64,000 bases of DNA, from positions 62,001-126,000 of the forward strand of contig JAFAGA010000006.1 in assembly GCA_023423045.1 (NCBI GenBank). Direction: 5' to 3'. The number at the start of each line of letters is the position of its first letter. Position 1 is the first letter of the stretch. Positions 52,061 through 60,756 of this stretch are shown piece after piece. The notes below the pieces were generated by a model, which saw only the letters and a program-made list of their open reading frames with translations, was not told the DNA's origin and did no database searches. The translations under genes were made by a program, and so were the position numbers. This DNA comes from Bacillota bacterium (GTDB taxonomy: Bacteria; Bacillota; Clostridia; Lachnospirales; Lachnospiraceae).

Positions 52061-53733
52061 CGCGCTCCCCCCTCTCGAATTCGGTCGGCAATCTCTTCGC
52101 CGCTGATCTGTCTGCCGTCATATTTCAGGATGCTCTCGTTACAATGGATTCCGGTCTGCTCGCGGATCAGGGAAGCCAGCTGCCCGGTGGCATTCTGCTC
52201 AACATTGATCAGGTTGCCCGCCTTCGCCGCCTTCTCCTTCAAAAGCTTTGCAGGAAGAGGATAAATATCTCCAAAGACAAGTGCCCCGTACTTCTCCTTT
52301 CCTTCTGCATTCAATATCTGAAGCGCTTCCGAAATCGGTCCATAGGTGGATCCCCAGCCCAGGAGCAGAACATCACACTCCTCACTTCCGAGGAACTCCG
52401 GCTCCAGCAGATCCTCCTGCAGCCTCTCCAGCTTTCTCATGCGCTTATCCATCATATTGTTTCTGACCTCGGCATCCTCTGTGATGCTGCCGAATTCATC
52501 ATGCTCGTCACTGTCCGCGGTTACAAAATTCCTGGTTTTTCCGGGAATGAGCCTGGGAGATATTCCACTTTCGGCATATTTATAACGCAGATATTCCCCT
52601 TGGGGTTGATCCTCTGTCTCCAGGGGCTTTACCACAGTAACTCTGGATAAATCATAGGGCTCCACGCTGGCGTAGGAATCTCCAAGGTACTGGTCACTCA
52701 GGATAATGACCGGTATCTGATATTTATCGGCTATGGCAAATGCCCTTGCCGTCTGATAAAAAGCATCCGTATGGTTGCGCAGCGCAATTACCATCCTCGG
52801 GAATTCTCCCTGGGAGGCGGAGATCACAAATTTCAAATCGCTCTGCTCTGTTCTGGTCGGAAGCCCCGTCGCAGGCCCCGGCCTCTGCACATTTACCGCT
52901 ACAAGAGGTATTTCCGCCATTCCTGATAAGCCCAGTGCCTCTACCTTTAAGGAAAAGCCGCCGCCAGAGGTTCCGGTCATGGCGACCGCACCGGCAAAGG
53001 AGGCTCCAATAGCCATATTAATCGCGGCAATCTCATCCTCCGCCTGTTCTACCACAATTCCAGCCTCATCACTCTTGGAGGCAAGAAATTCCATAATCGT
53101 AGTGGACGGTGACATGGGATATGCGCTGTAGAAGCGCAGCCCGGCAGCAATGGCTCCCAGAGACAATGCCTGATTGCCGGACAGAATAATCGCATTCGCA
53201 TTTCTCCTGCCCAAAGAAGGAAATCGGCTCTCCACCAGTCCATACCCTCTCTCCAATGCCTGGCGGTTCACCTCCAGATACACTTCCTTTACAAATTGCT
53301 TCAGCACCGGATCCGTACCCTCTAGCTTTTCACCGAATAATTTAAGCACGGCTCCCACCGCAATCATTCCCGCTACCCGGGAATTCCCCAGCTCCTTGCT
53401 GATCTCCGTCATGCTAATTGCTATTTTACGGGGATCCGTAACTTTATACCGGCTGTCACACAGGATAAAACCATCCGGCTTCAGCTCATCCATATGTAGT
53501 TCAACTGTTTCTTCATTAAATGCGATAATACCATCCAGCCTCCGGCTATGGGAAGCGATGGGATTCTCACTGATCCGAAGCAGGGTGAAATTATGACCGC
53601 CCCGGACCCGGGACATAAAATCCCGGATTGCAAATACATGATATCCAAAATCCTTAAATAATTTTTGCAGGATCGCAGCGGTGGTTTCAATACCCTGACC
53701 GGCTGCTCCGCCGAGTAATATATTATACAACAA
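52057..53733 (-). CDS. korA: 2-oxoacid:acceptor oxidoreductase, fused gamma-alpha subunit
   Basis: A 558-residue subunit. The N-terminal gamma domain (ILLGGAAGQGIETTAAIL; SRVRGGHNFTLLRISENP) covers about 1-180. The alpha domain follows (LSGNQALSLGAIAAGLRFYSAYPMSPST, cut here; EDEIAAINMAIGASFAG; TGTSGGGFSLKVEALG). A C-terminal domain contains LLLGWGSTYGPISEAL. This gamma-alpha fusion is usual for the two-subunit type. It starts with TTG (two adjacent in-frame TTG codons), with GGAGG 5 or 8 bases upstream. A good promoter lies at 53783-53810. Marks ferredoxin-based anaerobic metabolism. Confidence 0.92.
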   Translation of the reverse strand: MLYNILLGGAAGQGIETTAAILQKLFKDFGYHVFAIRDFMSRVRGGHNFTLLRISENPIASHSRRLDGIIAFNEETVELHMDELKPDGFILCDSRYKVTDPRKIAISMTEISKELGNSRVAGMIAVGAVLKLFGEKLEGTDPVLKQFVKEVYLEVNRQALERGYGLVESRFPSLGRRNANAIILSGNQALSLGAIAAGLRFYSAYPMSPSTTIMEFLASKSDEAGIVVEQAEDEIAAINMAIGASFAGAVAMTGTSGGGFSLKVEALGLSGMAEIPLVAVNVQRPGPATGLPTRTEQSDLKFVISASQGEFPRMVIALRNHTDAFYQTARAFAIADKYQIPVIILSDQYLGDSYASVEPYDLSRVTVVKPLETEDQPQGEYLRYKYAESGISPRLIPGKTRNFVTADSDEHDEFGSITEDAEVRNNMMDKRMRKLERLQEDLLEPEFLGSEECDVLLLGWGSTYGPISEALQILNAEGKEKYGALVFGDIYPLPAKLLKEKAAKAGNLINVEQNATGQLASLIREQTGIHCNESILKYDGRQISGEEIADRIREGGAR

Positions 53734-53782
53734 ACTTCCCTCCTTTATTGATTGTTAGCTAATAATAGCAATAACTATTACT

Positions 53783-53810
53783 ATTATATAATAATTTATT
53801 AAAATATCAA
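53783..53810 (-). promoter_or_regulatory. Promoter of the korAB operon
   Basis: On the minus strand TTGATA (53805-53810), 16 bases, TATAAT (53783-53788). An AT-rich inverted repeat (TAATAATAG-N6-CTATTACTATT, about 53759-53785) abuts the -10 and could be an operator. Confidence 0.5.
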
Positions 53811-53908
53811 TAGTTTCCTGACTACTTTCGGAATATCGTGCGCATATTCGTGATATATTTACAAATATTTATTACTTAATTCTGTAAAATCTTATATATT
53901 TATCAAAA

Positions 53909-54508
53909 TCAATTAAAGTTTAGTATTTTATTAACAAACTCCTTTCTGGATCTCCCTTCTGCAAAATCTCGGAACATGTCGGCCGCATCAGGGGACAAAT
54001 CTTCACGATTTAAGCTATTTGATACCGTACCATCCCGATTTATATCATAAACTCCCTGATATCCTCCTACACATGCATATGTATCATCATTATCCGCATA
54101 TTCCTTATTATCATATTTCAGCAAAAACAGGATCTTTTCTGTCCCCTTCTCCAGAGCAGGATCCTCAATAAGGTATTTTGTTTGAATAATATTGATTCTA
54201 TCCCCTTTATTAAATCCATTTCCTTTTATAATAGTATCCACCTTTGCTTCCGTAAATATAAAATATGATTCGGGGCCAAATTCAACTTCATTTATCCTCT
54301 CTCCAATGGTCGCTTCAATAATAATTGACGATTGCTCATATACTTCTTCTAAAGAATTTGCATAAAAAGACATCTTCCCATGAAAAAGTTTAGTTGGATC
54401 TATCACTTCCGCCGCATCATTTGAAGGTACAATTAAATTACGAATGCAGAAATAGGATATGCCACAAATAATTCCAATAACAAGTAGTAATAAAATCTTT
54501 CTGGCCAT
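53909..54508 (-). CDS. Membrane-anchored protein of unknown function
   Basis: A 199-residue protein I do not recognise. It has a basic start (MARKI), one helix at about residues 4-23 (ILLLLVIGIICGISYFCI), then an extracellular part. SIIIEATIGERINE, TEAKVDTIIKGNGFNKGDRINIIQ and GTEKILFLLKYDNKEY resemble a small beta-barrel of the OB-fold kind, with a short IEDPALEKG loop. There is no lipobox. AGGAG precedes the ATG. It stands alone between korAB and the alpha-galactoside locus and reads away from neither. The codon use is richer in A/T than the genes around it. Confidence 0.75.
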   Translation of the reverse strand: MARKILLLLVIGIICGISYFCIRNLIVPSNDAAEVIDPTKLFHGKMSFYANSLEEVYEQSSIIIEATIGERINEVEFGPESYFIFTEAKVDTIIKGNGFNKGDRINIIQTKYLIEDPALEKGTEKILFLLKYDNKEYADNDDTYACVGGYQGVYDINRDGTVSNSLNREDLSPDAADMFRDFAEGRSRKEFVNKILNFN

Positions 54509-54807
54509 GATTTGTCTCCTTTACATAAATTAATATATTTGCTTCTTTTCCTCTATATTCTCTTTTATATATGGATGGATCATCTGTGTTTACAAGTATC
54601 TCCAGGTAAATTATATCACAAAAGACCCCTGTAAAACAGATCCAGTAAAAACTCAATGCGTTTTTTCTAAATTATCTATTTTACAGGGGCTTTTATTACA
54701 AAATCTTTATTACAGAGGCTTTATTGCAGGGGCTATTTTACAGAGACCTTCCTGCGGACACTCTCTCCTTATACTTTGGGAAAGCCGCAATCATTCTATC
54801 TGCTGCT
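54509..54807. other. Intergenic region with reiterated ACAG-rich segments
   Basis: Besides the hairpin at 54626-54693, the sequence TTTTACAGGGGCT / ATTACAGAGGCT / TTGCAGGGGCT / TTTTACAGAGACC repeats four times in degenerate form between 54682 and 54747. No gene was seen. Confidence 0.45.
54626..54693 (-). terminator. Probable terminator of the alpha-galactoside operon
   Basis: Outer arms ACCCCTGTAAAA-type and TTTTACAGGGGC pair across a loop that contains a second stem, AAAAAC / GTTTTTT. On the minus strand it ends GGGGTCTTTTGTG. It lies about 115 bases past the last gene of the operon. Confidence 0.5.
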
Positions 54808-56424
54808 CTATTCCTTCCACAACTCCATCTGTGCCTGATAATTCGCTGTATATATCTCTTCCACCACACTTGCATTATTGGCCGTCAATTCCTCCAGCAT
54901 ATTATTATATTCTTCTTCCACTTCCGCTTCGGATTTTGCATACACCATCTTAGAGAAGCCGGCGTCCATAATATCCTTAAGCTTTTGTTCCATCAAAGCT
55001 TCCTGTGTGCCGCCTAAAGGTCCCAGATTATCATAAGGAGCCGTGTCCCAAACGGAATTAGCCATGGAGGTACGGGCATGCTGGGTTATCTTGTCGACAT
55101 CATATTTAGCAACCAGATCCAAGGGTGTTCCATCTGATCCATAACCATTTTTAATAAACCAGGTCCATTTACGTATGCCGGTGCTCTTGGAATATTCACC
55201 CCAGTCATTCCTAAATCCGGGTATAACTTCAGGTTTGGGCTGGTGCTTCCCATCCACCATATCCCAATGCAGTCCTTCCTCACCCCACATCAGAAGGTAT
55301 TGCCCTTCCTCACTGGCGAGATAGTTGAACAGCTTGATTGTCTCAACCGGATGCTCATTCTTGGCTGTAATGCCTATAGCATCCCATCCCAGAGAACTGC
55401 GGGGGCTGAAGGTAGCCTTATTCGGATCCACACCGGGAGCAATTACCTTGAACATATAGAACTGTTTATTGGTATCCTCTCCATTGTCCTCAGCAAATAT
55501 ATTATTGATATCACTGGGAATTCCGCCATTAGAGGCCAGTACCAGCCCGCTGCTCAGCTTTTGCTTATAGATATCTTCCTTGTTGACAGCCCATTCCTTA
55601 TCCAGTAAGCCCTCCAGATACAAACGGTTGATAAACTTCACCATTTCAAGGTAGAGAGGATCCCGTACCTGAAGATATATTTTATTGCCATCCTCATAAT
55701 ATGTTTTCATACCATACATACCCCGGAAGGTACTCATTACCGTTTCCATCAACTCCCCATTCACCGTGAACGGAATCACCGGCTGCTCTGCGGAAGAGTA
55801 CTTTTCTTTATAATCCCTGAGAATTTCGACAAATTCATCCTGTGTGAAATACTCACCTCTGGCTGCCTTTTCCCCGTATCCCAGCTCCTCCAGCAAATCC
55901 ATACGCATGTTGATGCCTCGGTCCGGATCGGGGTCAACGCCATACCAGTTGTTAAGGAAATAATTCTTACCGTCAATATAACGGCTCTTGTTAAGTACAT
56001 CGCCATACATCTCGGTGATATCCGCACCGTACTGATCAATCAGATCATTTAATGGGATTAAGGCGCCGGCAGCTATATATTTCTTAACGATATCACTGCG
56101 TCTGTCCATAAGCACCACGTCCGGCAAATCACCGCTGGTCAGCATCAGACTTAATTTCTCCTCCGGATTGCCGGTAGGCTGCTGTATCTCAATACTGATG
56201 CCGGTTTCCTCGATAATCTTAAGTGCAACCGGATTGTTAAATGCATCACCGGTATTTTTATCAAAAAAGGTTAATGTGATGGGCTCCGAAGGAGCTGCCG
56301 GCTCTCCTGCCGCCTTTGTCGGAGCAGGTTCCTTGGTACCGGTCTTTGCAGCCGGAGAACAAGATGTCAGTACGGATAACAGGATCAACATTGCCATACA
56401 AATCGATAATAGCTTACGTTTCAT
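54808..56424 (-). CDS. Sugar ABC transporter solute-binding lipoprotein, LplA type
   Basis: A 538-residue lipoprotein. The signal ends SVLTSC with Cys22, then a Pro/Ala/Lys/Thr linker and a binding domain with LTFFDKNTGDAFNNPVAL, MLTSGDLPDVVLMDRRSD and PRSSLGWDAIGITAKNEHP. GGAGGTGCGTT precedes the ATG. Last gene of an operon LplB-LplC-GH4-SBP, so an alpha-galactoside ligand such as melibiose or raffinose-type sugars is inferred from the GH4 enzyme. Confidence 0.92.
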   Translation of the reverse strand: MKRKLLSICMAMLILLSVLTSCSPAAKTGTKEPAPTKAAGEPAAPSEPITLTFFDKNTGDAFNNPVALKIIEETGISIEIQQPTGNPEEKLSLMLTSGDLPDVVLMDRRSDIVKKYIAAGALIPLNDLIDQYGADITEMYGDVLNKSRYIDGKNYFLNNWYGVDPDPDRGINMRMDLLEELGYGEKAARGEYFTQDEFVEILRDYKEKYSSAEQPVIPFTVNGELMETVMSTFRGMYGMKTYYEDGNKIYLQVRDPLYLEMVKFINRLYLEGLLDKEWAVNKEDIYKQKLSSGLVLASNGGIPSDINNIFAEDNGEDTNKQFYMFKVIAPGVDPNKATFSPRSSLGWDAIGITAKNEHPVETIKLFNYLASEEGQYLLMWGEEGLHWDMVDGKHQPKPEVIPGFRNDWGEYSKSTGIRKWTWFIKNGYGSDGTPLDLVAKYDVDKITQHARTSMANSVWDTAPYDNLGPLGGTQEALMEQKLKDIMDAGFSKMVYAKSEAEVEEEYNNMLEELTANNASVVEEIYTANYQAQMELWKE

Positions 56425-56481
56425 AACGCACCTCCATTTTTGTGATAGCGAGTCTGCCTCGCATAAATTAACAAATAACCT

Positions 56482-57786
56482 TTAAAACATCGATGCAGGA
56501 AGAAAAGCTCTGTTAAAATCAAGAAGCTCATCACACATCTTTACGATATCATCTATACTTAATTCCGCACAGGTATGGGGATCCAGCATTGCCGCATGAT
56601 ATACATGCTCCCGCTTGCCCGTAAGCGCCGCCTGGATTGCAAGGAGCTGCATATTGATGTTGGTCCGGTTGACTGCCGCACACTGCTCCGGCAGCGGTCC
56701 GAAATAAATCGGCTGTATTCCGTTTGCGTTCACCAGGCAGGGAACCTCCACGCAGGCCTGATCCGGCAGATTCGGAATAAGTCTTCCGGTATTGAGCACA
56801 TTTCCGGCAATTTCATAGGGTTGATTGGTCTCCATGGCCTCCAGAATATAGGAAGCATATTCATGGCTTCTCACATGGGTCAGACTCTCGCTCTTGATCA
56901 GCCTGTCAATCTCAGCCCAATATTCCGCCTTGCCGTTTCCCCAATTTTTATAGCCGTTCGTAGGAAGATGGTAGCGCTCCTTCAGCTCCGGATAAGCGCG
57001 CTTATGATAATACGGCACATATTCCGATCCATGGGAGCTGGACTCCGTCACAAAATAGCCGAACATCTTCATAAACTCGTACCTTACCAGATCATGATGA
57101 TCCTCCGTACGTGCCAACGCCTTACGCCTCACCTCCGGATAGATATCCTCACCGTTGCGGTGAAGTTCCAGCATCCATGCCTGATGGTTGATGCCGCCGA
57201 TCCGCCAGGTCACACCATCCAGCGGCATTCCCAAACCCTCCAGCAGCTCCTTGGCACAGGTCTGCACGCTATGGCAGAGTCCCACACATTTTACATCCGT
57301 AGCCTGCTGCACTGCTCCTGTCACAATTGCCATGGGATTGGTGTAATTCAAAAGCCATGCATCGGGGCACACCGCCTCCATGTCCCTGGCGATATCCAGC
57401 ATCACGGGAATTGTTCTGAGTCCCCGGAACAGGCCTCCGATTCCGAGGGTATCTGCCACGGTCTGCTCCAGACCGTACTTCTGAGGAATTTCAAAGTCTG
57501 CGATAATATAGGGATCATACGAACCAACAGCAATTGCGTTAATGACATAATCCGCATCCCGCAAGGCCTCCAGCCGGTTGGTATGCGCTTCAATCCTCGC
57601 ATGGGTTCCCAGGCGTTCATTCAGGTTTTTTAATAATCGCTCCGATTGCTGCAATTTCTGCTCATCAATATCAAAAAGCTTTACATGTGCATTCTCAAGA
57701 GCCGGTGTCCTCAGGCAGTCTCCAATCACATTTTTTACGAAGATGGAGCTTCCCGCACCAATAAAAGTTATTGTAGGCATAAGCAT
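56482..57786 (-). CDS. melA: GH4 alpha-galactosidase (MelA type)
   Basis: A 434-residue enzyme of the NAD- and Mn-dependent GH4 family, which cleaves by oxidation-elimination rather than with two carboxylates. The nucleotide-binding start ITFIGAGSSIFVKNVIGD is intact. The metal-binding motif is GLCHSVQ, the form found in alpha-galactosidases and alpha-galacturonidases, and GGINHQAWML follows. LLNYTNPMAIVTGAV is conserved. Cytoplasmic. AAAGGA precedes the ATG. It lies between the LplC-type permease gene and the binding protein gene, so the transporter should bring in its substrate. Alpha-galacturonidase activity cannot be ruled out. Confidence 0.9.
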   Translation of the reverse strand: MLMPTITFIGAGSSIFVKNVIGDCLRTPALENAHVKLFDIDEQKLQQSERLLKNLNERLGTHARIEAHTNRLEALRDADYVINAIAVGSYDPYIIADFEIPQKYGLEQTVADTLGIGGLFRGLRTIPVMLDIARDMEAVCPDAWLLNYTNPMAIVTGAVQQATDVKCVGLCHSVQTCAKELLEGLGMPLDGVTWRIGGINHQAWMLELHRNGEDIYPEVRRKALARTEDHHDLVRYEFMKMFGYFVTESSSHGSEYVPYYHKRAYPELKERYHLPTNGYKNWGNGKAEYWAEIDRLIKSESLTHVRSHEYASYILEAMETNQPYEIAGNVLNTGRLIPNLPDQACVEVPCLVNANGIQPIYFGPLPEQCAAVNRTNINMQLLAIQAALTGKREHVYHAAMLDPHTCAELSIDDIVKMCDELLDFNRAFLPASMF

Positions 57787-57813
57787 TCACGTTCCTTTCT
57801 TGATTTTGTTATT

Positions 57814-58707
57814 TTACCCTTTAATGGCTCCGATGGTCATTCCTTTGATAAAATATTTTTGTAAAAACGGATAAATCATAATGATAGGAAGGGTTGCAAC
57901 GACAGTTACCGTCATTCGTATCGTTTCGCTGGACACCGGCATTTTCTTGGAATCTGCTGCCAGCTGCTGCGCCTCCGACATCATATTTCCGGTTTGATAC
58001 TGGTTCAGAATTCGTACCAGAACCGCCGACAGGGTAACCAGCTCCTTCTTATTCGTGTAAATATAGGAATCATACCAGGAATTCCAATGGGATATGGCGG
58101 AGAAGAGCGTAATTGTTGCAAGCACCGGGATACACAAAGGCAGGATGACTCGGATAAATACCTTCAAATCATTGGCCCCGTCCAACTTTGCCGATTCTTC
58201 AAGCTCTGCCGGAAGCCCCTCCATATAAGTACGAACTAAGAGCATCCAGAAAACATTGACCAATCCGGGAAGAATGAACACCCAGAAGCTATCAATCAGG
58301 TTCAGCGATTTGATCACCATATAGGAAGGAATCAGCCCTCCGCTGAAGTACATAGTGAAAATAAAGAACAAAGTGATGGGCTTTCGTCCCGGCATCCCCT
58401 TTTTACTCAACCCATAAGCCAGCAGCGCTATATTAACCAGAGTCAGCGGAACCCCGATCAGGGTTCTGGTTAAGGTAACCCTGGCAGCCGAGAAAATCTC
58501 CTCATTGCGAAATACCGCAAGGTAGCTCTCTATGGTGAACCTCCTCGGCCAGAGCATTACTCCTCCCCGCAGAGAATCACTGGCTTCATTGAAAGAGAGC
58601 ACGAGAATATTCCAAAACGGATAAAAAGTGATAAAGAATAAGGCTATAAGTACCAGGTACACAAATACCTTGCCTGCGATGACCGGGAAAGTATATTTCC
58701 TGTGCAT
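57814..58707 (-). CDS. Carbohydrate ABC transporter permease, LplC type
   Basis: A 297-residue permease from the ATG reading MHRKYTFPVIAG, with GGAGG 5 bases upstream. Six helices are predicted; the EAA loop reads ESAKLDGANDLKVFIRVILP (Ser replaces the first Ala), and the tail is GMTIGAIKG. It lies 27 bases before the GH4 gene and 36 bases after the LplB-type gene. Partner of that protein for alpha-galactoside uptake. Confidence 0.9.
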   Translation of the reverse strand: MHRKYTFPVIAGKVFVYLVLIALFFITFYPFWNILVLSFNEASDSLRGGVMLWPRRFTIESYLAVFRNEEIFSAARVTLTRTLIGVPLTLVNIALLAYGLSKKGMPGRKPITLFFIFTMYFSGGLIPSYMVIKSLNLIDSFWVFILPGLVNVFWMLLVRTYMEGLPAELEESAKLDGANDLKVFIRVILPLCIPVLATITLFSAISHWNSWYDSYIYTNKKELVTLSAVLVRILNQYQTGNMMSEAQQLAADSKKMPVSSETIRMTVTVVATLPIIMIYPFLQKYFIKGMTIGAIKG

Positions 58708-58743
58708 ATCTACCTCCATCTCCTTTCTCAATCATGTTACGGC

Positions 58744-59676
58744 TTAGAACAGGTAGCTGCTCTCAAGCCTTTTCGCAATTTTATTCACCGTGATCACAAG
58801 CAGGAAAGCTACCACGGATTTGAACAATCCTACCGCCGTCGCGTAAGAATACATACTGTTTTGAATACCATACCGGAAGCTGTAGGTATCAATGACATCC
58901 GAGAACTCTCTCGTCATGCCGTTGCCCAGCAGGAAATACTGGTCAAAGCCGGTGTTCAGCAGACTTCCGACAGACAGAATCAGCAAGATGACAATGGTGG
59001 GCTTAATCGACGGAAGCAGCACATGCCATATCTGGCGCAGGCGGCCGGCGCCGTCCACCTCTGCTGCCTCGAACAGCTCGGGATTAATCGCGGCAATTGC
59101 AGCCAGATAGATGATGGCGTTATACCCCATGTCCTTCCAGGTATTTGACCCGGCAATAATCCACCAGAAGTATTTCCCCTCCTGAAGGAAGAGAATGCTC
59201 TCCTCTATGACACCCAGCTTCAGAAGTGTCTGGTTAATGATCCCGCTGGAGGACAAAAGCGTTACAATGACATTGGAGGCAATGACCCAGGATACAAAGT
59301 AGGGAAGATAAGAGGCTGTCTGGACCAACCGTTTGAATATCTGATTCTTGCATTCGTTAAATAATATCGCAATGGAGATCGGAACGAAGAAGCCCATGGT
59401 GAGTGTCAGTGCACTGGATGCCAGAGTATTGCGCATTACCCTGATAAAATCCTGCCCTGAGAAAAAGTATTCGAACCAGGCGAAACCAACAAACTTGCTC
59501 CGAAAAAGTGATGGCCAAAAATCCCCCATCTGCGGCACATATTCCACAAATGCCATATATAATCCGGCAAGAGGCGCATATGCGAACAGCAGTATGGCAA
59601 TAAAGCTAGGTAATATCATCAGATAGAAATAGCGATGCCGCCAGATTTTATGCAATAATGATTTATTAATATCCAA
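58744..59676 (-). CDS. Carbohydrate ABC transporter permease, LplB type
   Basis: About 310 residues. It reads DINKSLLHKIWRHRYFYLM at the N-terminus, then AGLYMAFVEYVPQMG, the early loop. The EAA loop is EAAEVDGAGRLRQIWHVLLP. The start is not certain: no ATG is suitable, and TTG at 59676, four bases after AAAGGGTGG, is the best option. First gene of the alpha-galactoside operon, divergent from the regulator/kinase pair. Confidence 0.85.
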   Translation of the reverse strand: MDINKSLLHKIWRHRYFYLMILPSFIAILLFAYAPLAGLYMAFVEYVPQMGDFWPSLFRSKFVGFAWFEYFFSGQDFIRVMRNTLASSALTLTMGFFVPISIAILFNECKNQIFKRLVQTASYLPYFVSWVIASNVIVTLLSSSGIINQTLLKLGVIEESILFLQEGKYFWWIIAGSNTWKDMGYNAIIYLAAIAAINPELFEAAEVDGAGRLRQIWHVLLPSIKPTIVILLILSVGSLLNTGFDQYFLLGNGMTREFSDVIDTYSFRYGIQNSMYSYATAVGLFKSVVAFLLVITVNKIAKRLESSYLF

Positions 59677-59795
59677 CCACCCTTTCTCTTTATCATCTGT
59701 CTTAAGTGTAGCAACGTTCCAAAAATATAACAATAACTCGATTTAACAATTCATACCTCAATTGTACGGAGTTAACACATCAAGGAGGCCTAAAC

Positions 59796-59824
59796 TTGAC
59801 ACAATATACAGCAAAGCATATAAT
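59796..59824 (+). promoter_or_regulatory. Consensus promoter of the regulator/kinase operon
   Basis: TTGACA (59796-59801), exactly 17 bases, TATAAT (59819-59824). Both hexamers match consensus, so the sensor pair is probably made constitutively. The start of the response regulator gene is 78 bases after the -10. Confidence 0.85.
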
Positions 59825-59901
59825 AAGTTTGTAAAATACAGTTGTTTTCACACCAATATGCACATAACAGGAAGGTCCATATAAATAAGGAGGTGTGTGA
59901 T

Positions 59902-60756
59902 TTGTATAGTGTCTTACTCGTAGATGATGAATACTTAGAGCTGGAGCTGCTGGAAAAACAGGTGCCCTGGGAGGACTTGGGCTTTCAAATTGCAGCTACT
60001 GCCAAGAATGGCCGGGAGGGGCTGGAGGTATTTGAACGCCTTCACCCGGATATCTTAATTACCGATGTAAAGATGCCCTTTGTGGACGGTATCGTGCTGG
60101 CAAGGGAGGTGCGTCGGCGCTATCCGGAGTCCAGAATTATATTTTTAAGCGGTTATAATCAATTTGATTATTTAAAAGCGGCCTTCCAGGTGGAGGCCGT
60201 GGATTATCTGCTGAAGCCTGTGGATCTGGAAGAGCTGCAGGCCCTCATGAGTACGGTAAAAAACAAATGTGACCAGGAAGCCCTTAAGAAATCAAAGGAT
60301 CTGTTAAGCGTGCTGGCACTGGCACAGGAACAGAAGCTTCCCTATGAGAGCATCAGTCTTCTCCGGAATGTAACACAGTCGCAGATGCTTAAGATGATGG
60401 ACGAGGCAACCTCCGCGGAAGATGCGGATCCCTGCTTGATTATGGTTCAGAAGGTTCAGCATTATGTGGAAACGCACTATCATGAGGCATTTTCCATCGA
60501 GGCTCTGGGCGAGCAGCTGAATTATTCGCCGAATTATATCCGTTCCGTATTTAAGAAGTATACCGGAGAGACACTGCTGGAGTATATCACCAATCTGCGC
60601 ATGGAACATGCCGTACAATTGCTGTTGGATACCGCAGTCAGAATACGCAATATCTCTTATCGGGTAGGGTATTCCAACCCTTCTTATTTTTGCTCCCAAT
60701 TTTATAAAAAATTTGGAGTTACGCCACAGCAATACAGAAGCAGGATGCAGCCATGA
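59902..60756 (+). CDS. YesN-type response regulator with AraC DNA-binding domain
   Basis: A 284-residue regulator. The receiver domain has VDDEYLELELLE, phospho-acceptor Asp in ILITDVKMPFVDG, and Lys in YLLKPVDLEE. A short linker leads to two AraC HTH motifs (IEALGEQLNYSPNYIRSVF; IRNISYRVGYSNPSYFCSQF). The TTG at 59902 has GGAGG 8 bases upstream; the longer frame at 59842 has no box. Its stop overlaps the kinase start (ATGA). It probably activates the divergent alpha-galactoside operon. It is much shorter than the YesN-like protein at 22725, lacking the middle region. Confidence 0.92.
   Translation: MYSVLLVDDEYLELELLEKQVPWEDLGFQIAATAKNGREGLEVFERLHPDILITDVKMPFVDGIVLAREVRRRYPESRIIFLSGYNQFDYLKAAFQVEAVDYLLKPVDLEELQALMSTVKNKCDQEALKKSKDLLSVLALAQEQKLPYESISLLRNVTQSQMLKMMDEATSAEDADPCLIMVQKVQHYVETHYHEAFSIEALGEQLNYSPNYIRSVFKKYTGETLLEYITNLRMEHAVQLLLDTAVRIRNISYRVGYSNPSYFCSQFYKKFGVTPQQYRSRMQP

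Noticed and set aside
56575..57633. 352-codon + strand frame opposite the GH4 gene
   Set aside because: Long only because of codon bias on the opposite strand; the GH4 reading is intact with all motifs, and this frame has no ribosome site or recognisable domain.
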